Part shown: piece by piece, positions 13,501-24,980 of the stretch
How positions within the stretch are numbered: position 1 is the stretch's first letter
Layout of the letters: each line of letters starts with the position of its first letter
NCBI RefSeq assembly: GCF_020882245.1
Contig: NC_083598.1
Location: 35,191,858-35,255,857 of the forward strand
DNA from: Rhopalosiphum padi
Lineage: Eukaryota; Arthropoda; Insecta; Hemiptera; Aphididae
Reading direction: 5' to 3'
Length of the DNA stretch: 64,000 bases
Position numbers and translations under genes: made by a program
The notes under the pieces: model-generated
The model's database searches: none
The model's input: only the letters and a program-made list of their open reading frames with translations
Told to the model about the DNA's origin: nothing

Positions 13501-14055
13501 CGTAACATTTCCGGAATGAGCTATTCGTGCACACAGCCCGCGTTTACGCTAGTGGCGCGCAAACAAATTTGGTAAGTGGTTATACGACGTACATGCGACG
13601 GTCCCCCGAGGTGGATGGCTCCTTACCCCCTGTCGAAACTCGCACCCACTTGCCCTACAACAAGCCCGCCACCCCATTCGCCGTCCGACCGTACTGCCGT
13701 CGTGTTTTTACGAGTGCGGCACATTCGAATTATTTGCGTCACATCGCGCTCGGGTCGCAGCTCACGTCGCATTTTTTTCTTCGCGAACTCATTCCCGCGG
13801 GTGACGTATACAATAAATGTAATGATGATAGCAATATACTGAGTGAATGTTTACACGTTACGTGCGGTGACGCTTACTCTGGAGTGTTGGGAAAGTTCGT
13901 ATGTGTCCTCGCGCCCTGGCGGGATACGACCTTCGGATACCGTTTGGTTTACACGAGTGTGCATTATTTGTGTGATTGTGTGTGTGTGTGTGCAAGCGAT
14001 TGCGGCGCTAAATTTACGACGACAACCGTACACGAAACGCGTTTAAGATAATATT
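13501..14055. other. CpG-rich island with a long unrecognised open frame
   Basis: The plus strand is open from 13527 (a GTG) to 14051, 174 codons, and two other frames are also partly open. The translation is Thr/Arg/Cys-rich, ends in a (TG)n-derived Cys-Val run at about 13977-13994, and has no motif I recognise. An exact GTAAGT splice-donor word occurs at 13571-13576. The simplest reading is a CpG-rich noncoding or promoter region with few A+T-type stop codons. A 5' exon using that donor is possible. Confidence 0.3.
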
Positions 14056-16040
14056 ATTATAATGTCCTGTAAAAAATATTGCATAATGTTAAACGTTAAA
14101 CCACATAGGTAAACATACATTTCAGATTCTCAAAATCTAAACGTATTTTATTTCACGTTATTCATCTTGAAATATATTTTTTATCGTCATTTTAATTAAT
14201 ACGGCCGTATTGGCGAAATAGGGTTTTAAAAATGTTAACGATTTGTAACCAAAAACACTTAAAATAATATAAAATAAATTAACATACCTATTTATCGTAC
14301 ACGGCGATTATGTCCACGTACAGTGTAATCGAATACAAATGACGGACATTAAAAGAATTTTTAAAAGTTAAATTTATTGCCGATTAAATACTTTATGAAC
14401 GATTTTGATTGAAAATTCTTAGACGGAATTATCATTTACACGAATCGAAGCACATCTAAAAAAACATATTTGAGCCATTCGAGGCATTCAATATTATTGT
14501 TTCCATTATAGTATAAATTATTGACCCAACCACCGTTGTTTATAATATTTATAGTTTTATAATTTATTATAGCAAGCAGCCTATATAATAGTACTTATAG
14601 AATTATGGAAATTATAGTATTTATAGAATGAATTTTTATTATCAGAATATTCGGGTTGACTGAAACCCAAATGACATCACATAATATTATTATATTGTAC
14701 ATAGTATACGAGTTTAATTACATTAGTATACGGTACTGTGTTACCTACTTTATATATATATATATTATACTTTTTTAAATAATGACGTGACTGGTCAATG
14801 ACACCGAAAAGTCCTTCATCATTACTTTCCGACGTTTTCTATTTTTTTCCCGAAATTCGAGCAAAAAACTATTACCGTCCGGAAGTACCACCCGCTATGC
14901 CAATGAATCTGTGTAATGGTAAAAAATACCGAATTGTCATTCTCCAAAAAAAAAAAAAAAACAACTATTTTAGTACAATTGATGTTGGAATGTTATTCAT
15001 CGGTGGACGAAACTAGGAGTTATATTATTATCTAAAAAGACGAAAAAGTATATAATACCAAGTGCTGTTATATAACGTTATAAGATTCATAAAAAATTGT
15101 TGTATATTGCGGTGAGTTGCAATTTTTGGATTAAGTAATTTAATACATCAAAAACAACGCAAGTATATTTATAGTTATTCCATATTTATAGTAGTATACT
15201 AGTATATGATATTATTTACTATTGTTTTGTTACTAATGTTTTTTTCATTTTTTTGTTTTATATTTTTAAGTAGAAGTCATTCAAGTTTTAATATTAGTAT
15301 TATTTCAACTCAAAAGATTACATAAAATATTGCTTCACAATAATATATAACAAAAAACAAATCGCTCATTTGATATTTACATATTTAAATCTATTAACAC
15401 TAAAAATTCGCATCTATAGAAAACACCTATAGTATTAATTGGTTGGCAATTATTTTTCGTATAGTTTTAAAGTCTTTAAATAAAATTTTATGTCTATCGG
15501 TTATTATATTTTGTAAACAGCCAAATATCGTTAAAATCGTGTATTTTATAAGTTATACGATTTTTATATTAACTACTGAGCCTCTATAACGGAAAAATCT
15601 TGTACCGAGTTAGTTGAAACTAACCCGTGAACGTGTTTTAAGGTCGAAAAAAAATTCTGACCGTTTATAGTCAAAATCGTTGGCGACGAGTGGTGAATAA
15701 TATTAAAACACGTTATTGCGAATCCTTTTATAAGTTTCGTTCGTCTAACTATAATATATACTCGATAATAAATGTCACCATGTTTTTCTGCACCTGATGC
15801 ACTTCAATGAATATTTTCGTTATTATAGATATTAATAGACAATAGAATATATTTAAAAATATAATATTTATTGTGCGGGTTTGTTTTTATAACATAAATT
15901 TAATAAACATGTATAACTGATGATTTAAGTTTGGTCGGATTACCTCTAACACCAAAAATGTGAATTTATATAGAAAATTATAATAATAAGTAGTTATGAA
16001 CATGGGCCACTATGTATACATTTATAATGGAGATCAGTAC
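14056..16040. other. A+T-rich stretch, nothing recognised
   Basis: No open frame of convincing composition is present. It contains TA runs near 14752-14766 and a poly-A tract near 14946-14960. It ends at the first MULE-type terminal unit. Confidence 0.55.
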
Positions 16041-16120
16041 ATTTTCCCGACATTCAATTGCCCGACACCATTTTCCCGACAATACATTTGACCGACACTA
16101 CATTTGCCCGACGATATCAA
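16041..16120. repeat. Left terminal array of CCCGACA units
   Basis: Five copies of a CCCGACA-like heptamer are separated by A+T-rich 7-9-bp spacers (period about 15 bp). The same units occur inverted at 17256-17279. The arrangement marks the transposon end and could be a multimeric transposase-binding site. Confidence 0.75.
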
Positions 16121-16188
16121 ATTAAATTATGAATACATTTGTGTCAAAAATTATTCAAAATTTCAACAAAATTTTATATTATATTATA

Positions 16189-16527
16189 TTAAATTAATCT
16201 TACATTCAAAATTATACAACTTACTATAACACAACAATATTCGACAATATCAAGTACACGAGCCTTTCGTTTCAAATTATGAACAGCCGTGATGATATCG
16301 TTTCTAGTAGAATTAGGGCTATGGTTATGTTCTTTTGTATTTCGTAAGTCATGCTGTCCACTAATTAGAATGGTACAAGCATAACCACCACAATTGAGAG
16401 TTTTTCTCTTTTCGCAGCACCAATAATACAAATCATCTCTATTTTTGTGTTTTGTCATTATATAACCATCGATAAAAAGTTTTATACCACCTCTATTTGA
16501 TGAAACGGTTTCACAAATTTGTGCCAT
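16189..16527 (-). CDS. Truncated FLYWCH-type zinc-finger protein (transposon-derived)
   Basis: A 112-codon ORF starts at an ATG at 16527. Residues about 11-70 form a FLYWCH zinc finger: an aromatic residue (Y22), then YYW(36)CC(38), C46, and the terminal EH(67)NH(69). These supply the C2H2 zinc ligands in the family's W-x-C ... C ... H-x-H pattern. The opening (ETVSSNRGGIKL, GY, TKHKN) matches the style of the many aphid FLYWCH proteins that sit in front of MULE transposase domains. After about residue 92 the sequence becomes hydrophobic (IVEYCCVIVSCIIL) and stops; no transposase region follows, so the protein is truncated. FLYWCH fingers bind DNA, but whether this fragment is expressed is unknown. 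The upstream region is split from the right transposon end by the hAT insertion at 16642-16930. Confidence 0.75.
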   Translation of the reverse strand: MAQICETVSSNRGGIKLFIDGYIMTKHKNRDDLYYWCCEKRKTLNCGGYACTILISGQHDLRNTKEHNHSPNSTRNDIITAVHNLKRKARVLDIVEYCCVIVSCIILNVRLI

Positions 16528-16633
16528 TTTCCGATTTATATTTAAAAAAATAATTAAAATAGAATCAAACGGGATAAAATCAAAATAATAATATTTTTAA
16601 AAGAAAGAAGTAGAATTTGTACTAAATGTAAAC

Positions 16634-16641
16634 CTATACGG
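16634..16641. repeat. Left 8-bp target-site duplication (ctatacgg)
   Basis: Identical to 16931-16938 and abuts the hAT-type element on its left. An 8-bp duplication is diagnostic of the hAT superfamily. Confidence 0.9.
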
Positions 16642-16930
16642 CAGTGCCGGCCTAACTCATTTAGTGTCTTATATAGGTAATATTAAAATGCGAATTGGAT
16701 TTTATTATAGTTTATACATACAAATTTAGGTTTCTACTTTCTAACATACCTTAAAGGGCTTAAAGTTTACAAAATTATATAAAATTAAAATAATTCCCTA
16801 GAAAATAAAATAAATATAGATGTGTATATTTTATAACGTATTTATAAATAATTAATAAATTAATATATATGGTCATACGGGGCCCCCCGAAATTCTGCAC
16901 TGGGCCCCGAAAACCATCGGGCCGGCACTG
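16642..16930. mobile_element. Non-autonomous hAT-type element (289 bp MITE)
   Basis: The element starts CAGTGCCGGCC and ends GGCCGGCACTG, a perfect 11-bp terminal inverted repeat in the hAT CAGTG...CACTG style. It is flanked on both sides by the identical 8-bp sequence ctatacgg. The interior is A+T-rich, with a GGGCCCC-containing segment near the right end (16879-16918), and encodes nothing. It inserted into the MULE-like element between the FLYWCH ORF and its right terminus, so it is the younger of the two. The perfect duplication suggests a relatively recent insertion. Confidence 0.92.
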
Positions 16931-16938
16931 CTATACGG
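16931..16938. repeat. Right 8-bp target-site duplication (ctatacgg)
   Basis: A perfect copy of 16634-16641, immediately after the CACTG terminus. Confidence 0.9.
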
Positions 16939-17241
16939 CTATAACTGTACTGTACTAATAAACTATCAAACGTCGCGTCAAAAATCTATTGTCGTTTAAT
17001 CTGTCTATCGCCTATCGGTTTATCTAGAAATGAAAATCTTATCGCGAATAGCATTAGTGTAATTCGTGAACGACAACGCAACAACATTTTACTTATCTTA
17101 CTTTTATATTATATATATATAGAACGATATTATCCATGATAAAATATTCGTCTGATTTTGGTTTTTTGATTTATTATTCTATATTATTAATAAATAATAA
17201 TAATAAAATATTATTGTATATTAATATTACGTACAATAAAA

Positions 17242-17285
17242 ATATGTAAAATTATTGTCGGAAAAATGTAGTGTCGGGTCAATCA
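17242..17285. repeat. Right terminal region of the MULE-like element
   Basis: Contains two inverted CCCGACA-type units 16 bp apart. Its reverse complement aligns with the inner left terminal block at about 16086-16120. Confidence 0.7.
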
Positions 17286-18039
17286 TATCAGACCCTTTAT
17301 AATGATATTATATTATTATATCATACGGTTTTTCGTACAGAACTGTGGAATTTTTTTTTTAAGTCGAGCCGAGTTAAACGATTATGCATATATAAACATT
17401 GATATACGATGTGCTTTGTACGAATACCTAAACCTAAGTATAATATAATTGCAAGACTCGGCAACCAAACTAATATGTATTACGCTTCAGTATAATCATA
17501 ATAGGTAAATCGCATTATATTACCATAGTGTATGGTAATATTATATACTCTGCAAAATGTGCGATATCGGCGACGACCGTAAATATATTGAAAACACTGT
17601 GTACTTACCTACGTATATTTTATCGATGGATTATTTTTGACACAGTGTTTTGCGTGAGGCTCACCGTTTCCGTGATGATTTTGATATCTATAGCTAAAGC
17701 GGTTTATTTTCCTTTTTGCTTTATTTTCGGCATGCAGGTACTCGAGAGCCCGGCGCTCTATAATAGCGTTCGAGGTAAGCCGTAATTCAAAAACCGTCCG
17801 CACTCGCCGTTGACATTTGGGCGTAGAAAACAAATCCTCTTCCCGTACAGTGGTTTATACCGATTACTGAACGAGGCAGTAACCGCGTGTTCCCATTTTG
17901 TAAAATAAGTGAGTGAACAGCCAAAAAGGCGGGTCTGTATAAAAGTAAGGAAAAAATTCGTTTTGTCATATTTTATATATAATAATAATAATAATAATAT
18001 AATAGCCTGTACCTAACACCACAATAATATGGTCATATT
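17286..18039. other. Intergenic stretch, nothing recognised
   Basis: The region is A+T-rich with a small, less A+T-rich patch at 17550-17900 holding short frames on both strands. None has recognisable domains or convincing splice structure. Confidence 0.5.
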
Positions 18040-18555
18040 TTCAAATTCTTAAGATTTTTTGTACTACTTGAGGAGTGTCCCGAGGTAATACAAACTTCCG
18101 TTTTTCAAATGAACTCAACCCTCCCTTTTTAACTGTAAATTTTTTAATGGATAGTTTTTTTGAAATTGATAATATTGATATATACCTTATTCAAGATATG
18201 AAATCTTAGTTTTCAGATATTTAAATGTTTATTTTGAGAATAATAATCCTTAAAAATAGTGATTTTTAACAAAGTTAAGTAACTCAAAAACTATTCATTT
18301 GAATATTGATTTTGGTATGTCAACATCTTTAATTAAAAATTATCACATCAATAATTTACAGCAGAAAAGGAAAATTTTTTTTGGAAAACAGAAGTATGTA
18401 TTTTCAAAGAAAACTCCTTAAGTATTAGAGAAAGCTATATAATTTGAAATTAGGGTCATAAAGTTTATTTTAAAATTCCAAAAATCATATTTTGAAATAC
18501 TGCATTTATCGAAGAAGAAAAAGAGAGTAAGTATGTTTGGTGAATCACCTTGTAT
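18040..18555. repeat. Unclassified dispersed-repeat-like block
   Basis: The block has a composition and phrase style unlike the surrounding simple A+T sequence (for example gaggagtgtcccgaggtaat at 18070-18089). It ends in the short perfect palindrome ggtgaatcacc (18539-18549) followed by ttgtat. Read inward from that end, ATACAAGGTGATTCACC resembles the ACAGGGTGATTCA-type termini widespread among insect DNA transposons (from memory, unverified). No matching terminus is visible on the left, so it would be a truncated copy. The class is not assigned. Confidence 0.35.
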
Positions 18556-20200
18556 TCCTACTGAGATATACATAGTCGAAATAAAAAATAACCATAAAGT
18601 TTCGCATCATCATTATGTTATATTATAATATTGTTGACCGTTGGGAATATCCGAATATAATATTATTTTAATTTTGAAAATCTTTTGACAAGGTTATCTT
18701 TTAAAAACGTTCATTTCAACGTTGTAAAATAAAAAAAATAAACATAGTTGGTCGTTCATTTTCGTTAATATTACTTAATGCATCCAGAGGTGATGAAGTA
18801 CCTATATATATATTATGTATATGCGGTTAACACATTAAATAGTTTTTTTTTTTTAAAAGGTAGGTAAAATGTACTATAATTTTTAGGTTTATCGTGGCCG
18901 TGGGTCACGACTTTAATATAATATAATAATTTAATAAGCAAAAATGTCATTTACTCTAGCTCATTCGTTTTTATTTAATTGAAAGGATCTGTTTAAATAT
19001 GCAATGCGAAATATAATATTTATGAGACGGAAATAAATTCAGAAAAAACATAATACTATCATAGCGGTTTTCTCGAAAACAGAACTCGGCAGTATTGAAA
19101 TATTATATCTCGATATTCAAAAGGCGGAGTTCATATGTATAAAAATCATAAAATTCTAGTATAAATTTTTATTTATTTTAAATGAAACCAGGTATTAGTT
19201 CTTTGATCAAACGAATTAACCAAATGAAAGAACATGCATATGCGCAAAAGTGCATAGCATTAATATGAGTACATAAGAAAAATAAACAACAAAGTGCGCG
19301 CTTATGTATGACGTACTGCTTCCAATGAATTCAGATCCAAGTAGATTATTCATAACATATAAAGCAATATTATCGATTTGTGAAGTGTTTCAATGTACAT
19401 TTTATTTATACATTATAATATGTTTATGAGCAGTATATTGTGTTTGTGTATATAGTTAACGGGATCGTTTAATTCGTTTTAATGTTTACCGTACTTTGTA
19501 AGAAACAAATTCATTCGAGTTGAAAAATAATTACAATTGATAACTAAATTATAATATTACGTGCTGAAACCTGTGTGGCCCTTTTTTGGCTTACACCCAC
19601 GCGGTTCTATCGTTCTCATTAGGACGCCCGCGTGTATTGAAAAAAAGAATTATAATACAAATTTACCATGCAAATGCGCGTGAGATATTTTTATTTATTT
19701 TTAAGACCAATAATGTGCGGACATCAGTGCGATTTCGGGGGTGATTAAATAAAATAAACGCGTATCTGCACGCGTAATGTGCAGTGTGTCACGTGAAGTC
19801 CGTCAATGTATAAATAAAATCGACGTACTTTGCGAACAAAGGCTTACAGTTACAGTAAATTATTTAATTATTAACTTTATTAATAATAATACTTTATAAT
19901 TCTATAAATTAATAATTTATAGCAGTAAGTTAAAAATGATTTTAATTTACCAACTTCAAGAGCCGTTTATACATTTTTGATTTATGAACTAATTTGTTAT
20001 GTATAATATATTATTATTAGCAATGCACCTTATAGTGGATTACGATGACGGATGATAAAAATGTTATATTAACATTTTTCTATTCTTTTTTAATATTAAA
20101 AAAATCATTGTAGCTTACAATGACTTGTTGTATGAAAACATTATCACCTGATCTTTCGTGCGATAAATCATTGATTTTTTTTTTTTTGCAATAACTCTGC
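18556..20200. other. A+T-rich stretch, nothing recognised
   Basis: No coding or RNA gene is supported. A slightly less A+T-rich patch lies at 19560-19830 without recognisable content. Confidence 0.5.
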
Positions 20201-20710
20201 GCGTATTATCAGTGATGCATCGGAGTACTGCAGACGAGTATACAGTATTAAGTATTGTGCTGTCGGAACGAGAGCGAACGTTAACCACGACGATGTAATC
20301 CGATATGCGCGTACAGAAATATAATATAGTTAATATAATATTATTATTATTATTATATAGTTTTTCCCACCGCGAAAATCGGTCTTCACGCGTGTAAAGG
20401 ATTCTTTCTGTCGAAGTTTGTACACACAGATAGGTATAAACAATAAACGGGTATGCAATTTTTTTCAGTTCTTTTTGTCACGCCGGACCAATTTTCTCGC
20501 CAAAGTTCCGCACAGAATGCAGTGCCTACCTATATATACGCGTACACTGTCTCATGTGATCGCATATCCGGTTTTCGTATCGGAACGCGAGCCGCGGACG
20601 GCGAGGACGACGAGGACGATATATTTACGACCGGTACGCGCTGCTGCATAAAACATCAATCAGAGACTCAGGAATTTTATTGCCTTCGCGACAACGATGG
20701 GTTGCGCGCA

Positions 20711-20735
20711 TGTGTGTGTGTGTGTGTGTGTGTGT
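20711..20735. repeat. (TG)n microsatellite
   Basis: A perfect alternating TG run of about 12 units. Confidence 0.95.
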
Positions 20736-20952
20736 ATGTTAAACGAACGTCGTCGTCGTCACACACATACGTATTATAGTGTGTGTTTATACGCCACAAT
20801 AATATAATAATACGACCGACACCGCGCAACAAAGGCGGCGCGCAAAGTGTCGGACAGAGTTATGGCGTGCCCATGATCCGACTACCGATAGGGTCCGATT
20901 AGACGTCGCGGGGTATGAAGATTTTTTTCTTCCCTATATTCCGTCTTACACG

Positions 20953-20996
20953 TATATATATATATATACATGTGTGTGTGTGTGTGTGTGTGTGTG
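20953..20996. repeat. Compound (TA)n-(TG)n microsatellite
   Basis: TA units (20953-20968) are followed, after a short joint, by thirteen TG units (20971-20996). Such alternating sequence favours Z-DNA or unwinding. Confidence 0.95.
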
Positions 20997-21057
20997 CATT
21001 ATTATATCGTTATATATGTATATAATATGTATACGTATAACACAAGCTCGTGTGACA

Positions 21058-21058
<1 letters not shown>

Positions 21059-21093
<35 letters not shown>
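21059..21093. repeat. Compound (TA)n-(TG)n microsatellite
   Basis: Eleven TA units run directly into about six TG units. It is the second compound tract of the same order within about 100 bp of the first. Confidence 0.95.
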
Positions 21094-21700
21094 ATACCGC
21101 GGCGACCACCGCCGACCCGATGAAAATTGCGCGTCGAGCTCGTGCGGTGCGGTGTGCTCTGCAGCGAGCACATAGTTTTTTTTCCTCTCGTCCTATAATA
21201 GTATGTGTCTTATACTGCGTACACACGTCACGCCGACCGCTACTGCTGCGGTATAAGTATTCTGGTTCTCTTTATTTTTTTTCGTTTCTTGTGTATTATT
21301 ATTACATATTATTCCCTATACATACGCGTAGAATGTGATGGGTACGACGCGATCGCGATGCGAGTGTGAGCGTTTGCGCGCACCAGTATATAATGTTATT
21401 ATTATTATTATTATATGTGGACGACACCGGTGGTCCGCGCGAATTCGTTTCGGTAGCACATATTATTATCATTTCGCATGCGCCGCTAAAAGAATAATAC
21501 AAATTATAAAAAAAAAAAACCATACTTCAGGCCATAATATTCGAAGCCTGTCCACGTCTAGAGGCGTATTGTGCATTATAATCTATAAGTATACCCAAAC
21601 ACAAGTACAGCGCTACCGGGGGGTTAGGTTGGTAAAAAAAGAAAAGAAATAAAAAAACGGTCGCCGCCACAGTCCGGAAGCGCAGTCCGGCCCTCCCGCT

Positions 21701-24623
21701 AGGTGTTCAAAATATACACATTATTAAAAAAAAAAAAAAAATCCAACACCATCATTAACGCCCATACATATGAGTGCGTGTGTTATTATATATAGAAAAT
21801 AATTTTAAAAAGTAACAAAAAACGTTACGATTCGGTCTATCTCTCTCTTTATATATTATATATATATATGTATATATGTATATATGGACTCGGCAGATAG
21901 AATATTTCAACACGACGTTATGTTTATATTGTATCACACGCACAAACGGACGTAATCCCATATTTCGGAAGCCATAAATTGTTTTCGTTATTTTTTTCTT
22001 GCAGTGTTTCCTTTTTTTCGAAGTCTTAACAATTCGACACACTGTCCATTTATGCGTGATGATGAATAGGGAGAGGAAAAATTTCGATCACTACATGCGT
22101 CATTATATTATTTAGTATAATATAACATTATACTACAGTACATTACTTGCATACGCACGAGTGTTCTGGACCGTTTTGGACATTAAGACGGTGTATATAA
22201 TATGTAACAGCATACTGTGCGACATGTCCTATCTCAACCGATAATTCATTTCGTCTGTTGTTATAAATATTGAACGAATAATACGCCCCACTGTACAATA
22301 AAAATGATGTAATATGGATTGAGTTTTGTCTCCCGTTTTTTGTGCATTTTTCTTGATCACTCGTTTACTAATGATTATTGACGAAAACACATATTATATT
22401 ATTAGACAAGCGAACGACTGTTATGTAAATCAGTTAAAAAATTCTAGTAAGACATACAACATGTCATAAAAACAAAAATATTCTCGTATTATTTCGTTAT
22501 TATTAGAAATTTCCCAAAAATGTTTGAAAAACCAAATTCTATAATTTTTTTTATAAGTATACTGTATTAAAATTTTGCATCAAGTTTTCTAATAATTTAT
22601 TAAAATTATACAGAAACCAAAATACGATAATTTTTAGTTAAAACGTCGTATTATGAGTGATGAGTGAAACGAGAATATAATTACAAATTCAATAATATCA
22701 ATAGGTAGGTACATTTTAAATTGAAAAATTGAAAAATGTTAGAAATAATAATTATGTCAAAAAGAAGTATTACTGATGTATTAGTTAGTAATTTTGTGAG
22801 AGACAAATGTCTAAAAAGTGATATAATATACCTAACTGTAAATTAAATTAAATTATTTTTCAAAATAAATACGTTTGCCTTGCAACATAAACATCTAGGA
22901 AATTAGTTTACATAATAGCTATACCTACTATATATTTAATCATTTAACAAAATATTTTCAATTTACTGTTGCAACTTCTAATATAACAGTAGTTAGATAT
23001 AAAAAAATATCTTACAATAAAATAAATTATTATCTAACGGTAATATTAATATTGACATTTGACACTCATTATTCACAATATTATATATTTGTTATGATAA
23101 AATAAATCATTATTGATAATTAAAAGTAATATAATTTTTGATGACTTCAAAATATAAAAATTATCTACGTTTGAAATGTATTAAAAAGCGTAACTCTAAC
23201 AAACTGATCAAAACTTTTCTTATTTCAGAGTTATGTAACATAGTAGTGCTTAAAATAATTAATTAAATGGTATTATAAAGAAGGTAAAACAGTGAGAGTC
23301 ATGACGATAGTAAAAAATGTGAATTTCTTAAAATTTAAAATTTTTTTTTTTGTTTATAACTCAACAGAGATTCAACTTCAAAATAGTCATCTTATTGCAG
23401 ATGAGTAATTATAATCAAAATATTCGTATAAGTTAAATATACAATAACTATATACCTATTTATATTGTAACTATCTTGGTTTAGTTTTATTTCATAAATA
23501 ACTATATATGAATAAATTATATAAATATATTTTGTCCACAAATATAGTTTCTTATTTTTAGAACCGTTTTTAAGAATGTTTTAATTAAAACACAGCATAT
23601 TTGATAACTTGAAAGTTACCGTGCACTGTTCACAACAAATAATTTTAAACAGCGTGTACTCACTCATTGCTTTTAATTATATTATTGTGATTGCACTGGT
23701 GTAGTTATTTATTTATTTAGTATCAGTTTGGAAGCATCAGAACGTTTTCTGGCCTTATATTTATTATAATAACTATATTTACTTCGATCACGTGGTATAA
23801 CCAACACAGATATAGATTTTAAAATGTAAAACAGTATAGTTTAGTATAGTACTGTATATTTATTATACAGGAGACCGAAGATATTTTAATTACAAATGTC
23901 TGACGATGTCCATTAATTGTTATTCGCACGCATGTAAGTGAGTATAGGAAATTTGTTTACGTTTCCGTGTCGTAGGCATTAGATGGTTCTTCGGGGCGGA
24001 AAATGGATTTCCACGGTTATACATAACACACACACAAACACACCACCCATACGTTTATATAGTGTATGGACATTTTTTTGTAATTGAAATAACGTCGGAC
24101 AAGAGCATTTCTCGGGCCGGATCTAGGCCTCATAAAACAACGTTTCCTGGACAAGGAGTTTTATTGTTGACGATTAATCGTACATAGCAACTAGGGCCTG
24201 ATCGAATTGCATCGGAATGATGATAATAATAATAATAATAATATTTCTACCCCCCAACCACCTCACACACCAGTTCAGTCATCCGGTCGTAAAACGACTT
24301 GGCCGAGGGGGTCTGTATATTCGTAAAATATGGAATTGGACTGCAGTCTGAAATATAATAAATAATAATTATCCAATTGACAACTATACAACAAACAAAA
24401 GATTTTACGATTTGTACGCACTAATATTAATCAATATTTTACATTAGAAACTGGGGCTGTTGCGTGGTGATTGAGGACCGTTTTCATGTAGGTATACATT
24501 TTAAAAGAATATTGACAATACTAAATTATTATTATTTGTAATATTTTAACTATATTTTATGATATTATGAGTTAATGATTCAAAATTATGATTCTACGCG
24601 ATTTTAGTTATTCATTTATTAAA
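21701..24623. other. A+T-rich stretch, nothing recognised
   Basis: It is composed mainly of A/T-rich sequence with occasional TA runs (for example 21852-21885). A (CA)-rich short tract lies near 24027-24043 and an (ATA)n tract near 24223-24243. No gene or mobile-element terminus is supported. Confidence 0.5.
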
Positions 24624-24980
24624 TCTATATATTATATATGTATTAATAAAATATAATGTTTGAGTGTGTGTAAGCAATTTATAACCAAGTCTACCGCACT
24701 CGTGGTTCTGAAATTTTGTACATAGGTATAATTTATACCTGAGTATGTGTACCTCAAAGTCAATAATTTCAGATTTCTTAGTTCATGAAAAACAAATATT
24801 TTGTTGTTTGTGTAGGATTACCATCATTGATTATATGCAATAAAATTGTTTTATTAAAATTGTATAGAAACAATTAACCTTAAAAAATATGTGTTTCTTA
24901 TATTTAACGGAGTTTAAGACAGGGTTAATCCATTGGTATTATTAAATTTGTCACGGGCAACGCCATGCAGGGTCAACTAG
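24624..24980 (+). mobile_element. Degenerate non-autonomous Helitron
   Basis: The right end shows a Helitron 3' terminus: a hairpin whose arms CACGG (24952-24956) and CCATG (24963-24967) pair with one mismatch around GCAACG, then 9 bases, then the terminal CTAG (24977-24980). The interior contains a phrase (ctgaaattttgtacatagg, about 24709-24727) resembling the 5' part of insect Helitron copies, as I recall them. A plausible 5' end is the TC at 24624-24625 after an A. The base after CTAG is G rather than the expected T, so the copy or its flank has decayed. The right end is better supported than the left. Confidence 0.6.

Larger units (their letters stand above)
16041..17285 (-). mobile_element. 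Deleted MULE-like DNA transposon carrying a FLYWCH gene fragment
   Basis: The left end has five CCCGAC(A/G)-type units, at 16046, 16061, 16075, 16091 and 16107, with a 14-16-bp period. The right end has two inverse units (TGTCGGA at 17256, TGTCGGGT at 17272), also 16 bp apart. The reverse complement of the right end (ttgacccgacactacattt) matches the left inner block at 16088-16106 closely, giving a terminal inverted repeat about 30 bp long. Between the ends lies a minus-strand FLYWCH zinc-finger gene fragment (16189-16527), a domain often found in Mutator-like (Phantom-type) transposons. At about 1.25 kb there is no room for a transposase, so this is a deletion derivative. It was later interrupted by an hAT-type element at 16642-16930. 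Flanking target duplications are not clear: only a shared atcag near both edges. Confidence 0.7.
20201..21700. other. CpG-rich island packed with (TG)n and (TA)n tracts
   Basis: This G+C-richer region holds three alternating purine-pyrimidine blocks (20711-20735, 20953-20996, 21059-21093). Several overlapping open frames occur on both strands, all interrupted by repeat-derived Val-Cys or Tyr-Ile runs and none recognised. Openness on both strands points to composition. A promoter or enhancer role is possible. Confidence 0.4.

Noticed and set aside
13527..14051. 174-codon frame on + starting at GTG
   Set aside because: No ATG near the start, unrecognised sequence, repeat-derived Cys-Val run at the end and open alternative frames; kept only as an island feature.
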